64,000 nt of DNA from Nematostella vectensis (lineage: Eukaryota; Cnidaria; Anthozoa; Actiniaria; Edwardsiidae). Position numbers and translations under genes: made by a program. The notes beneath the pieces were generated by a model. That model searched no databases, was not told the origin of the DNA, and saw only the letters and a list, made by a program, of their open reading frames with translations. The DNA lies in NCBI RefSeq assembly GCF_932526225.1, contig NC_064037.1, positions 14,955,703 through 15,019,702 on the forward strand, in the 5' to 3' direction. Below, in pieces: positions 51,976 to 63,400 of this stretch (positions within the stretch are counted from its first letter, which is position 1; the number at the start of each line of letters is the position of its first letter).

Positions 51976-54900
51976 ATAAACATAAATATAAATAATATAG
52001 ATATGTAAGAGTTAATTACCGAGAACCGAGGCAATAAGCGATATACATCCCGAGGTAATTAACTGACTTATTACAACCGCGAATCAGAACCTAAAAAAGT
52101 TCAGGGGGGGGGTTTCTTCAAAAAAATAATAAAATAATAAAAATACCTTTTTAACGAGTAAAATCAGCTAGAATCGATGAAAAGGCATTTTATAAATATG
52201 GTTTCCTGGATTATTTATAGCAAATTCTTTAATTTGTTTTTATCCTAGTCTAATGTCTGATTAGAATCCCTTGTCAGGTTTCTGGTTTTTGACGCTTGAC
52301 GGAGAGTTACCCAAATATAAACTGGACTCAAATTGATCGGGATAAAATCAAATCATCCGAAAGAAGGGGATTTTTTGCCTTATGAGATTTAGTTTCTGAT
52401 CTGTTCAAACAAAAATAAATAAAAATAATAAAGAAAGAAAAATAGAAAAAAAATCTTCCTACAAGCTGATGTTTATACGAACAAAATCCAAATTCGATTT
52501 CCCGTATTTTTATTCAATTGTATTAAGTGTTATGTGTAGGATCGCCTTTGGAATATTTCACGCTAGTGATGACTGAAATAGAAATTTAGCCTAAATCCGC
52601 TAAACAGCGTAAAAATCGCTGTAAAAAAACTTTTTGACGTATTTCCAGCCCTTCTCTGCAATTCTTTGCAGAAAATAGGTAATTTTGATTTTTTTTGTTA
52701 TTAACAATTACCCCCTTGCTATTAGGTTCTTTTTCGGTTCTGTTTAGGTTCTAAGAAATTTTAGGTTCTAGGATCACCGCGGTCTTATCACAGATTGACA
52801 AAGGTTTGCACGCAAAAATGTGTCTCCTAATCTTAATCTTTGAAATTAGCATATATATCGATAAGTTTCTTCTGCAATTTCTACGGCGATTAAAAAGGAA
52901 AACTATTAACAATCAACCACATCGGTATGTGCTAAATAGTCACGAAAACTATTTCATCTTTGAAAACAAAGGCCATGATATTAAAAGGACGGTTCTAAGT
53001 GAAGCAGTTGAGAAGAGAAAGGACGACAGGATTCCGGAGAACACGAAAACGGTGTGAGCTGTTCGTACTTGGCAAGAATGGGCAGAAGAGAGGAATTAGA
53101 ACCAGAGCCGTTGCAGGATCGTAGGTTTCGATAGTATCAAAGATGTTCGATTGTAGGGGTTGATTTAGATTGAGAGGATATTTGTAAGGTTGATAAGATA
53201 TTGATATTGTCGAAAAGAGCGAGTGCGAAAGTGGCAATAAACACCTAAAAAGACCTGCAGATGTAAAAAAAATAATATTTGAAGTTTGTCATGTTTATGT
53301 TCCAACAGTTTTTAGAAAAGTGTAAAGTTAAGTGCCATATGGTTGGGTTTTGATATTCATCATGGAAGAGTACAGGTGATGAATTGATTTAATTGCTCAT
53401 TATAAATGCAAGGGATGTATACGAGCTTCCCCGGGATGTATTTATATACATCCCTAGCATTATAAAATGAGTAATTTAATTCAATTCATCAGCCCCCGCT
53501 CTTCCCTGCTGAATATCAAAACCCTCCCCGGGCTCTTAGCTACTTGCCTAAGTTTGTACGCGAAATAAAGCCCTACAGAAAACAATGGAAACCGTGTCAA
53601 TCATGTAATAAATATAGATATTTGGAGCGGAAGCTATATAAAATATATATATATATAGGTATATACAAATAAGTTAGTAAATAACTAGACCGGGTGAAAA
53701 CAGCGAAAGCTAAGCTACTTACATTCAAAAGAATAATAAATGTGCAACAAATTGAATAGAACAAAATGTAACTTGGATAAGTATCAACTGAACTAATAAA
53801 AAATAATTTCAAAAGTTAAATTACATTAAGTTATAATTAAGTTAAATAAAACTGATTCAAAAAAACCTAAATGATATCAAAAATTCATGTTGGATTCGAA
53901 CTCGTGGGGGTAATTGACTTTCTAATAATTCCTGCCTACTATGCTAAAAATATAAGAACGCCTCAGCCTCAGCCTTCACTGAAAATTAGACGTTCTTATT
54001 ACCTGAGAAGATCTGTGTACATGATCAGGCGTGGCCACCAAGTCTAATGGGTACATCACTTGATCGGCGTGGTTAAAAACACATTTCGCAGAAATTCTAC
54101 TGACTGGTCCAAAGTTATACGAGAGACATCTATCGTCAGCCCAGCATTTGATGCGACACTGAGCTTCGGAGCTCGCCCAGACGGTCTTAAAGTCGTGGTT
54201 AATGAGGGTGTTGTTTTGGTGTCCCGGGTGCCATATCATTATTTTGCAGCCATCAGAAAGAACTAGAAAGAAATAATAATAATAAATAAAGACAATTTAA
54301 AAAGTGAACAGGATCTAGAGTCTTCTTATAGGAGTGCATGATGATACCTGATTGACCAGTAGATTTTGAAAAAAAAAACACAGCCGAAAGTGGAAAAGAG
54401 AAGAGAAAAATAGAGAATAACGGGGGGGATTGCATTTTGGCCAAATTTTACTAAAAATTTTTTCCCGCCAAACGTCCACACGCGGGAGTAAATTCCAGAC
54501 AAAACTATTTTGTTTGTGTCTTTCTCAAAAATGAATCCTTTAAATTCTGAAAAGCTAGAGAATTCGAAAGCACTATCTGTATATATGCAGGTGTAGCTAC
54601 CAACGCGCGGTATACCTGTGATTAGGTCACGTGACCAATCACGTTCTTTGGTCTTATGTGTAATGGCAGACAGCTTGTTAAGTTTGTAATTTCTCTGTTG
54701 TTTATGTCATTTTTTAGTACTTATGACTGTTTGTTATTTGTCAGAAAACCGCCGCAATCAAGACTTTAAGTGTACCATTGTGAGTCGGTGTGTTTGTCAG
54801 CGTCGATATTAAAATCGTTGCGTTAAATTGGTTGTCGTTTGTCATCGCCCATCCTCGTACGGGACTGCGCACGTGGTGACATCAGCATAATGGGTTTTTA

Positions 54901-55513
54901 GTGATATATATAGCTAAAAAAAACTAGGACAATCCGGAATACCAAAGGAAATAAAAAATGATACAAAACCATAGGCAGCCCAAGCTCATATAGTGTTTAT
55001 ATGAACTTTGATCGTCAAAATTCGAAATCTTGAACATCTAACTCTAGAAGACTGGGAAGCTTTCCTCTTTTACTACTTTACTCTTTGCCTATCCTCGAGA
55101 GAATGGATCATCTAAAAATAAGTCTAAGACCAGCCTGGAAAATTATCAAGCCGTCTATACTGCGCAACATCGCAATCCAAGCTAGCAGGCCAAGAGCGAT
55201 AAAAATTGAAGGGGGACATTCAGGATATTAGGCTTTGGTAGGCATGTACTCAGTTTAGAAGATAATTACTTTGTTTAAACTTTGCTTAGGAGTAAAGCTT
55301 CGTCCATGAAGTATCTAAAAAACGTAGGAGACATCTTGTAGAACATCCTACGGTATATTTGTTAAATAGGGGGATGGGAAATTAGTTAGACCAAGAACCC
55401 GTATATATAAATATTACTATAGAAAACTCACCAATTGTCATTAGTACGACCAGAATTGTATCCAAAGCAAGTCTTGAGTTATCAGGAATCGCGACTCTGG
55501 AAGGGTTCTTCAT
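39206..55513 (-). CDS. Secreted PAN/EGF/discoidin protein, ten exons (joined call)
   Basis: The exons on the minus strand are 55513-55432, 54262-54003, 50978-50810, 50108-49995, 49008-48895, 47912-47799, 46816-46703, 45720-45607, 39768-39437 and 39349-39206. All have AG/GT borders, and the phases (1,0,1,1,1,1,1,1,0) agree from ATG to stop, giving 1557 nt and 518 residues. The domain order is signal peptide, PAN/apple domain, a short cysteine cluster with a Thr/Ala/Pro-rich linker, five calcium-binding EGF domains and a C-terminal coagulation factor 5/8 type C (discoidin) domain. Such proteins are secreted adhesion or matrix proteins that bind glycans or lipids; the partner is unknown. The introns hold a foldback element and RTE remnants. 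The five EGF exons come from a tandem duplication. Exon skipping or extra unseen exons are possible, since transcripts were not available. Confidence 0.85.
39437..39768 (-). CDS. Exon 9: discoidin domain, first part
   Basis: 110 codons. [10 protein letters not shown], then the SF-AP-YW segment, LNGDLFWAP and [20 protein letters not shown] match the first two-thirds of factor 5/8 type C domains. Acceptor TTTCAAG, donor AAG/GTATGT. Confidence 0.9.
39852..39913 (-). pseudogene. Relic EGF exon fragment
   Basis: GAATGCGCAAAGTCG, CCTGTCAAAACGGAGCTACG and TGCAATGACGG match the 5' half of the EGF exons, but one extra base breaks the frame and the second half is missing. It lies in the intron just before exon 9. 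Confidence 0.75.
40747..42505. mobile_element. Foldback element with inverted minisatellite arms
   Basis: The outer arms (about 40747-41165 and 42219-42505) are inverted copies: GACTGGATGTATTTGCCTTG, ACGACGCGCTGTGTA and CATCCTTGTGTCACTAATGT all recur in reverse complement. The left arm has ~200 bp extra. Inside, a 30 bp minisatellite (TGGCAAGTCATGGCAGTCCA, TGGTAGTCAA) runs one way at about 41190-41655 and the other way at about 41710-42215. Long inverted repeats with subterminal tandem repeats are the layout of foldback/Galileo-type elements. No transposase is present. Confidence 0.78.
43100..45190 (+). mobile_element. Degenerate RTE-type non-LTR retrotransposon
   Basis: Broken plus-strand frames show endonuclease remnants ([44 protein letters not shown]) followed by reverse transcriptase remnants ([58 protein letters not shown]) and a C-terminal WTPIGKR-like end. 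Many stops and frameshifts show it is dead. It lies in the intron after the last EGF exon, antisense to that gene. Confidence 0.85.
45607..45720 (-). CDS. Exon 8: EGF domain 5
   Basis: Like exon 5 (ASDPC). It is followed by a 5.8 kb intron that holds RTE remnants and the foldback element. Confidence 0.9.
46703..46816 (-). CDS. Exon 7: EGF domain 4
   Basis: Identical to exon 6 by eye, including ASEPC. Confidence 0.9.
47799..47912 (-). CDS. Exon 6: EGF domain 3
   Basis: Like exon 5 with one visible change: ASEPC in place of ASDPC. Confidence 0.9.
48895..49008 (-). CDS. Exon 5: EGF domain 2
   Basis: 114 bp, the same sequence as exon 4 by eye, acceptor GTTTTAG, donor GTAAGT. Confidence 0.9.
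49995..50108 (-). CDS. Exon 4: EGF domain 1
   Basis: 38 codons, phase 1-1. It starts [15 protein letters not shown] and ends GFTGTNCET, a calcium-binding EGF pattern. Unlike its sisters its acceptor reads GTTTAAG instead of GTTTTAG. Confidence 0.9.
50129..50809. other. Intron between exons 3 and 4
   Basis: AT-rich sequence without recognised features. Confidence 0.6.
50810..50978 (-). CDS. Exon 3: cysteine cluster and Thr/Ala-rich linker
   Basis: The first half ([25 protein letters not shown]) looks like a shortened EGF-like unit. The second half is a Thr/Ala/Pro repeat linker likely to be O-glycosylated. Acceptor TTTATCCCAG, donor G/GTAAGA. Confidence 0.82.
51395..51655 (+). repeat. Dispersed repeat, copy B (partner at 37577)
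   Basis: See copy A: the same order of shared blocks, about 80 percent alike by eye. Located in the intron between exons 2 and 3. Confidence 0.8.
51656..53340. other. Intron sequence between exons 2 and 3
   Basis: AT-rich with a (TA)n tract. The 83-codon open frame at 52806-53057 has no recognised family or splice support. Confidence 0.5.
51915..51971. repeat. (TA)n microsatellite
   Basis: An uninterrupted TA tract of nearly 60 bp, flanked by a diverged ATAAATATAAATA zone. Confidence 0.97.
53341..53535. mobile_element. Palindromic hairpin MITE, ~195 bp
   Basis: The left arm GGGTTTTGATATTCATCATG, GATGAATTGATTTAATTGCT pairs with the right arm AATTTAATTCAATTCATCAG, GCTGAATATCAAAACCCTCC. The centre holds GGATGTATTTATATACATCC, itself a hairpin. 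Confidence 0.8.
53885..53960 (-). repeat. tRNA-like remnant, possibly a SINE head
   Basis: The minus strand has a full A-box match (TAGCATAGTAGG) and, ~40 bp on, a near B-box (AGTTCGAATCC). The acceptor arms do not pair, so it is not a functional tRNA. Confidence 0.35.
54003..54262 (-). CDS. Exon 2: PAN/apple domain
   Basis: Residues read GCKIMIW, then [34 protein letters not shown] and CVFNHAD, the cysteine and C-L-S-Y-N spacing of PAN/apple domains. Acceptor TTTCTAG, donor CAG/GTAATA. Confidence 0.88.
54263..55431. other. Intron 1 of the PAN/EGF/discoidin gene
   Basis: AT-rich, no recognised feature beyond the splice signals at its ends. Confidence 0.6.
55432..55513 (-). CDS. Exon 1: start codon and signal peptide
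   Basis: 27 codons plus one base. The N terminus is basic/polar, and the hydrophobic core is [13 protein letters not shown]. Donor GTGAGT. The phase fits the PAN exon exactly. Confidence 0.8.
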
Positions 55514-58500
55514 GATTAGAGTTCTCGGGACAACATCGAAATTGATGTGTCCAGTTTCACGCTTGGATGTTATGTGATGTTCTGAAAGTGGGTTTGCAGC
55601 TTTAGGTGACGATATATTTAGACAAAACCGCTCAGCATGACGTTTGTTGCTATGCCAAAGTAAATTAAAAATTTGGTATCAATTGAGGAAATCATAGCAA
55701 CCTTTTCATTGTTTGAATGGAGCGTTATGAAGTTACTGAGGGTTTCCAGTACTTAAGTAACTAAAAGCTCAGCAAGACTTGTTTTGTTGTGGCGGGGCTC
55801 ATCAAAAACTTTGTTAATACTAAAAAACAACACATGAAATAGCGAATGAATGAATAAAAATATTTTCTCCCGAATTCGAAGTATGGAAACAATGTTCAAA
55901 ACCAATTATGAAAACCTGAATATGACTAAAAAGGATAATGAAAAAGTTGTCAGACTATTCATAATTTCCAACACATTTTAATGCCTACTTTTAGTATGTT
56001 AACTGGATTTCTATCCCCCGAATCACTATAGAATTTCAATCATGAGCTTGGGTGGCCGGTGGAATAACTTATTGTCAAACGTGGTTGATGGTATTTTTCA
56101 TTTCGATTTTGTTTCTTTAGTAATTACCAGCATTTACATAACAAAAAAGCTTTCACTTACTTTTACTCAAAGTTTGATCTGCGAGTGGGTGGTCTTATAC
56201 CCTACAAAGTATAGAACATTGCTCACACAGTGATGGGTCAAACCAATCTGGTATTTTCCCACGGTAGTGTCTACGATAAAATGTAATATTCGGGCTGAAA
56301 ATCTCTTTATATTTTGTTTTTGTTTAATTGCCTTGTTTACTTTCCAAGTTTGATGATTTTTATAATTTTGAATGTCCATTAATATATTCGTGTGTCAGGA
56401 TAATAGAGGTTTTATCAAAGTATTCAACTCCGGACTTTGGAGGTCCCATTTTTACAAATTGCAATATCTTTATTATTGGCACAAGTCTTCTTTCTACGAG
56501 GGAAACTATTAATCGGGCCCAGTCCCTGGCGCTACCACCTGGTCGCCTGTGCTCGTAGATGACGCAGGGAGGGGGGGAGGCAAGCTCAAGCTCACAATGT
56601 CTTAACCACCACAGGAAACCCGTTATAATGCTAAAGAAAATCCTTTTTATTTTTTATTTTTATTTATTTATTTTTTTTATATAAAAAATCCATTGATTTG
56701 ATCGTGTCTATTTTGTCAGGTACACAAGACAATTTTGACAATTTTGATAATACTTTCTACGTAGGAAATCTCCCCACAAAACCCCTCCTGAACCGTCTAA
56801 GTATTTTAGCAGGCAGTCTAGTTTTGAAGATAATACTGTCAAGCCCTCCCTACTTTCCTATAATGGGTACCAGAGGCTCCGAGCTTCTCGGCGACAACGA
56901 TTTGAGCGAAGCGAGAGAGCCTCTGGTGCCACGGATAGCCAGCCTCACTATGGTGCAACGGATAGCCAGCCTCACTATGGTGCAACGGATAGCCAGCCTC
57001 ACTATGGTGCCACGGATAGCCAGCCTCACTATGGTGCCACGGATAGACAGCCTTACTATGGTGGAGCGACGTCGGCAAACCAGTTTCACAGTCACGCAAG
57101 AAAGACCTGCCAAAATGTTTGTATTTGTGCTACACGTTACGCAGGCCCGTAGCCAGGGGGGGTTCGGAAGAACCACCCCACACGACTGGAAGGTCCGCTC
57201 TTATCAAGGAAAATTTAGTACCACAGCGAGCTAGGGCGAGCTTTTTAAGAGAAAAGGTCGGCTAAATGGAAAAACAACCCCCCCCCCCCCCCCCCCCCAC
57301 TCAAAATCTTGGCTACGGGTCTGACGTTAGTCCTACATACCCGTACAAGTTTTGCACCGATACGGTAATAACTTGTGGATACAGTGAACTCCGCAAAAAC
57401 GGTATTATCCACTTATCCACTAATTATCGGCTTAGCTGGAATGATATACTGTACCTTGAAGCTTTTAAAAGTACATACCAAAAAAATTATAACAAATTAG
57501 TAAACTTATCAGAGTATTTCAGGTGCTTATCAGAGAAATTATACCCATCTCTAGTCCCTGAATATATTAAGAAATCTCCAGAGAAATATTTTTTTTTTCT
57601 TCAATGGTGTGTAATGTAGAAAGAGTATTGACATTTCTGACATCTCCCCTCCCTTTATTATTTTTTGTTTGCTTACAGTGCTCCATGAGAGATACCTGTT
57701 AACCTTCTTTAGGTGTAGAGTGTAGGGAAAAATATATTGAAGGTGGAAGGAAGAAAATAATGAGAGAGTTTGTTAGTGTTGTATGGTTGCCCCCCTCCAA
57801 ACATTTTTGGGGATAATATAGTATCCTGACCTCCCTTGATGCCACCTGGCATCCATGAATTGGCTTTCTTCCTTGACTTTAATGCTCAAATTTTAATTAA
57901 GATTCTCAAGTATACACTATCAAATATATGAACACATGCTATTGTTAGCTGTTCATTTGAGCAACAGAAGCAAATTTTGCTAATTATCATAAAGTAGCTT
58001 GATTAACCAGGGGCAAATCTAGCTTTTCGCCAAAGGGGGGGTTTGGCTCAGTGACAAAGGGGGGAGGGGATATTTTTTTTTGTTACATATAGCTCTCTGG
58101 CAGCCCATACCCTTTTCTGCTTTTTCATTGCAGGTTCTTACTATTAGTGTGTTTGATGCATCTTGCATGATTCATGTTTTCTAGAGCTTACTTCTCTTAC
58201 CCCGTTGACTTTGTATTCCAATCAAAAGCTAGTAATTATTGGTTTTACTTTTCAAGCAATACAGGTGGTAAACACAGGGGTGCATACACCCTTCTTGGCC
58301 ACCAAAAAGCAGTGATACCATTCTTTCAAAATAATTCCCCAGATTTTAACCCATTTTAAAAAATATCAACATATATGCCATCCCCAAATCCTCTTCCTCA
58401 GCAAATCCTGGCTACTTCCTGTCGTAGGATGTCAGCTTGAATTTTTTTCCGGTGTTTTTTTTTTCTTGTCTACACAAGCGATTTATTTATTTTCTCAACA

Positions 58501-58789
58501 ATGGAGATGGAGCCCTGATTTCAAATGATAAACATTAGAAAAATTGTAGACAACACAAGTGAATAGTATAGAATATTAGCTCATAAGCTCATAGTCTTTA
58601 AACAACTGATCAAAATCATGTATAGAATGCAAAATAAAAATACTTTATCAACATTGATACATATCTGTTTTTGGAGACTAAGCACAATGTGGGTGACCAC
58701 AGTGGATCTAAAAGCATGGGGTGGCTTGCTCTAAAGTTTGTTTTTAGGTAACCATAGTGAAGCTGGCAGGCAACTCAGCAGGCAACTCG
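55514..58789. other. Upstream/intergenic DNA, low information
   Basis: Contains the likely promoter side of the PAN/EGF/discoidin gene, a 27 bp repeat (56930-57065), a poly-C run (about 57276-57298) and AT-rich DNA. An open frame at 57266-57619 begins at the poly-C run and is not recognised. Confidence 0.45.
56930..57065. repeat. 27 bp tandem repeat, about five units
   Basis: Units of the type GGTGCCACGGATAGCCAGCC, TCACTAT; two carry CAACGG in place of CCACGG. Confidence 0.92.
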
Positions 58790-60454
58790 GTCAAGTTAGC
58801 AGGCAGACAGTACAACAGGTAACTCGTTATGCACTGGGAATATCGTATTCCTAGTTATTAAATGTTCACTTTTTGCCATTTTTACGTGATTATCTTTATT
58901 AAAAACATATAGCAGGCAACTCGACAGTACGGCAGGTAACTCGTTATGCGCTGGGAATATCGTATTCGTCGTTGTTAAATGTTCACTTTTTGGTATTGGT
59001 ACGTGATTTACTTTAATAAAAACATATAGCAGGCAACTCGACAGTACAGCAGGTAACTCGTTGTGCCTTGTGAATATCGTATTCGTCGTTGTCAAATGTT
59101 CACTTTTTGGCATTTGTAAATGATTTAATCTGATAAAAACACATAGCAGGCAACTCGACAGTACAGCAGATAACCCCTTATGCGCTGGGAATATCGTATT
59201 CGTCGTTGTTAAAGCTTCACTTTTCTTGAATTTGTAAGTGATTTACTTTGATAAAAACATATAGCAGGCAACTCGACAGTACAGCAGGTAACTCGTTATG
59301 CACTGGGAATATCGTTTTCGTCGTTGTTAAACTTTAACATTGTATGTTCACTTTTTTGGTATTTGTTCGTGATTTACTTTAATAAAAACATAGAGCAGGG
59401 AACTCGACAGTACAGCTGGTAACTCGTTATGCACTGGGAATATCGTATTCCTCGTTATCAAATGTTCACTTTTTGGCATTTTTACGTGGTTATCTTTATT
59501 AAAAACATATAGCAGGCATCTCGACAGTACGGCAGGTAACTCGTTATGCGCTGATCGTATTCGTCGTTGTTAAATGTTCACTTTTTGGTATTGGTACGTG
59601 ATTTACTTTAATAAAAACATATAGCAGGCAACTCGACAGTACAGCAGGTAACTCGTTGTGCACTGTGAATATCGTATTCGTCGTTGTCAAATGTTCACTT
59701 TTTGGCATTTGTACGTGATTTACTTTGATAAAAACATATAGCAGGCAATTTGACAGTACAGCTGGTAACTCGTTATGCACTAGGAATATCGTATTCGTCG
59801 TTATTAAAGCTTCACTTTTTTGGCATTTGTGCGTGATTTACTTTGATAAAAACATATAGCAGGCAATTCGACAGTACAGCAGGTAACTCGCACTGGGAAT
59901 ATCGTTTTCGTCGTTGTTAAACTTTAACATTGAATGTTCACTTTTTTGGTATTTGTTCGTGATTTAGTTTTATAAAAACATATAGCAGGCAAATCGACAG
60001 TACAGCAGGTAACTCGTTATGCACTGGGAATATAGTATTCGTCGTTATTGAAGCTTCACTTTTTTGAAATTTGTACGTGACTTACTTTAATAAAGACATA
60101 TAGCAGGCAACTTGACAGTACAGCAGGTAACTCGTTATGCACTGGGAATATTGTATTCTTCGTTATTTAAGCTTTAATTTTTTGGCATTTGTAAATGATT
60201 TAATCTGATAAAAACATATAGCAGGCAACTCGACAGTACAGCAGATAACTTTGGCATTTGTACGTGTTTATATTTATTAAAAACATATAGCAGGCAACTC
60301 GACAGTACAGCCGGTAAACTCGTTATGCACTGTGAATATCGTTTTCCTCGTTTTCAAATGTTCACTTCTTGGCATTTGTGCGTGATTATCTTTATTAAAA
60401 ACATATAGCAGGTAACTCGACAGTACGGCAGGTAACACGTTATGCACTGGGAAT
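58790..60454 (-). repeat. 120 bp satellite array, minus orientation
   Basis: About 14 units of ~120 bp in reverse orientation to the right half. Each has CATATAGCAGGCAACTCGAC, AGTACAGCAGGTAACTCGTT, GAATATCGTATTCGTCGTTG and a TTCACTTTTTGGCATTTGTA segment. More diverged than the right half, with several indels. Confidence 0.95.
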
Positions 60455-63400
60455 TTGAACATTTGACAACGAGGAATACGATATCGAGTTGCCTGCTATA
60501 TGTTTTTTATCAGAGTAAATCACTTACAAATGCCAAAAAATAAGGCTTAATAACGACGAATACGATATTCCCAGCGCATAACGAGTTAGCTGCCGTACTG
60601 TCGAGATGCCTGCTATATGTTTTTAATAAAGATAACCACGTAAAAATGCCAAAAAGTGAACATTTGACAACGACGAATACGATATTAACAGTGCACAACG
60701 AGTTACCTGCTGTACTGTCGAGTTGCCTGCTATATGTTTTTATTAAAGTAAATCACGTACCAATACCAAAAAGTGAACATTTAACAACGACGAATACGAT
60801 ATTCCCAGCGCATAACGAGTTACCTGCCGTACTGTCGAGATGCCTGCTATATGTTTTTAATAAAGATAACCACGTAAAAATGCCAAAAAGTGAACATTTG
60901 ATAACGAGGAATACGATATTCCCAGTGCATAACGAGTTACCAGCTGTACTGTCGATTTCCCTGCTCTATGTTTTTATTAAAGTAAATCATGAACAAATAC
61001 CAAAAAAGTGAACATGCAATGTTAAAGTTTAACAACGACGAAAACGATATTCCCAGTGCATAACGAGTTACCTGCTGTACTGTCGAGTTGCCTGCTATAT
61101 GTTTTTATCAAAGTAAATCACTTACAAATGCAAGAAAAGTGAAGCTTTAAAAACGACATTTCCAGCGCATAAGGGGTTACCTGCTGTACTGTCGAGTTGC
61201 CTGCTATGTGTTTTTATCAGATTAAATCATTTACAAATGCCAAAAAGTGAACATTTGACAACGACGAATACGATATTCACAGTGCACAACGAGTTACCTG
61301 CTGTACTGTCGAGTTGCCTGCTATATGTTTTTATTAAAGTAAATCACGTACCAATACCAAAAAGTGAACATTTAACAACGACGAATACGATATTCCCAGC
61401 GCATAACGAGTTACCTGCCGTACTGTCGAGATGCCTGCTATATGTTTTTAATAAAGATAACCACGTAAAAATGCCAAAAAGTGAACATTTGATAACGAGG
61501 AATACGATATTCCCAGTGCATAACGAGTTACCAGCTGTACTGTCGATTTCCCTGCTCTATGTTTTTATTAAAGTAAATCACGAACAAATACCAAAAAAGT
61601 GAACATGCAATGTTAAAGTTTAACAACGACGAAAACGATATTCCCAGTGCATAACGAGTTACCTGCTGTACTGTCGAGTTGCCTGCTATATGTTTTTATC
61701 AAAGTAAATCACTTACAAATGCAAGAAAAGTGAAGCTTTTAAAACGACGAATACGATATTTCCAGCGCATAAGGGGTTACCTGCTGTACTGTCGAGTTGC
61801 CTGCTATGTGTTTTTATCAGATTAAATCATTTACAAATGCCAAAAAGTGAACATTTGACAACGACGAATACGATATTCATAGTGCACAACGAGTTACCTG
61901 CTGTACTGTCGAGTTGCCTGCTATATGTTTTTATTAAAGTAAATCACGTAAAAATGCCAAAAAGTGAACATTTGATAACGAGGAATACGATATTCCCAGT
62001 GCATAACGAGTTACCAGCTGTACTTTCGAGTTCCCTGCTCTATGTTTTTATTAAAGTAAATCACGAACAAATACCAAAAAAGTGAACATACAATGTTAAA
62101 GTTTAACAACGACGAAAACGATATTCCCAGTGCATAACGAGTTACCTGCTGTACTGTCGAGTTGCCTGCTATATGTTTTTATCAAAGTAAATCACTTACA
62201 AATGCAAGAAAAGTGAAGCTTTAACAACGACGAATACGATCAGCGCATAACGAGTTACCTGCCGTACTGTCGAGATGCCTGCTATATGTTTTTAATAAAG
62301 ATAACCACGTAAAAATGCCAAAAAGTGAACATTTGATAACGAGGAATACGATATTCCCAGTGCATAACGAGTTACCAGCTGTACTGTCGAGTTCCCTGCT
62401 CTATGTTTTTATTAAAGTAAATCACGAACAAATACCAAAAAAGTGAACATACAATGTTAAAGTTTAACAACGACGAAAACGATATTCCCAGTGCATAACG
62501 AGTTACCTGCTGTACTGTCGAGTTGCCTGCTATATGTTTTTATCAAAGTAAATCACTTACAAATTCAAGAAAAGTGAAGCTTTAATAACGACGAATACGA
62601 TATTCCCAGCGCATAAGGGGTTACCTGCTGTACTGTCGAGTTGCCTGCTATGTGTTTTTATCAGATTAAATCATTTACAAATGCCAAAAAGTGAACATTT
62701 GACAACGACGAATACGATATTCACAGTGCACAACGAGTTACCTGCTGTACTGTCGAGTTGCCTGCTATATGTTTTTATTAAAGTAAATCACGTACCAATA
62801 CCAAAAAGTGAACATTTAACAACGATGAATACGATATTCCCAGCGCATAACAAGTTACCTGCCGTACTGTTGAGTTGCCTGCTATATGTTTTTAATAAAG
62901 ATAATCACGTAAAAATACCAAAAAAGTGAACATACAATGTTAAAGTTTAACAACGACGAAAACGATATTCCCAGTGCATAACGAGTTACCTGCTGTACTG
63001 TCGAGTTGCCTGCTATATGTTTTTATCAAAGTAAATCACTTACAAATGCAAGAAAAGTGAAGCTTTAACAACGACGAATACGATCAGCGCATAACGAGTT
63101 ACCTGCCGTACTGTCGAGATGCCTGCTATATGTTTTTAATAAAGATAACCACGTAAAAATGCCAAAAAGTGAACATTTGATAACGAGGAATACGATATTC
63201 CCAGTGCATAACGAGTTACCAGCTGTACTGTCGAGTTCCCTGCTCTATGTTTTTATTAAAGTAAATCACGAACAAATACCAAAAAAGTGAACATACAATG
63301 TTAAAGTTTAACAACGACGAAAACGATATTCCCAGTGCATAACGAGTTACCTGCTGTACTGTCGAGTTGCCTGCTATATGTTTTTATCAAAGTAAATCAC

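Noticed and set aside
53885-53960. Functional tRNA gene on the minus strand
   Set aside because: A and B boxes are present, but acceptor and T stems do not pair; kept only as a tRNA-like remnant.
57266-57619. 118-codon open frame after the poly-C run
   Set aside because: Low-complexity start, no family resemblance, no splice or promoter context.
60646-62929. Repeated open frames starting MPKSEHLTT
   Set aside because: They follow from a 120 bp satellite unit divisible by three, occur in both orientations, and lack splice or promoter signs.
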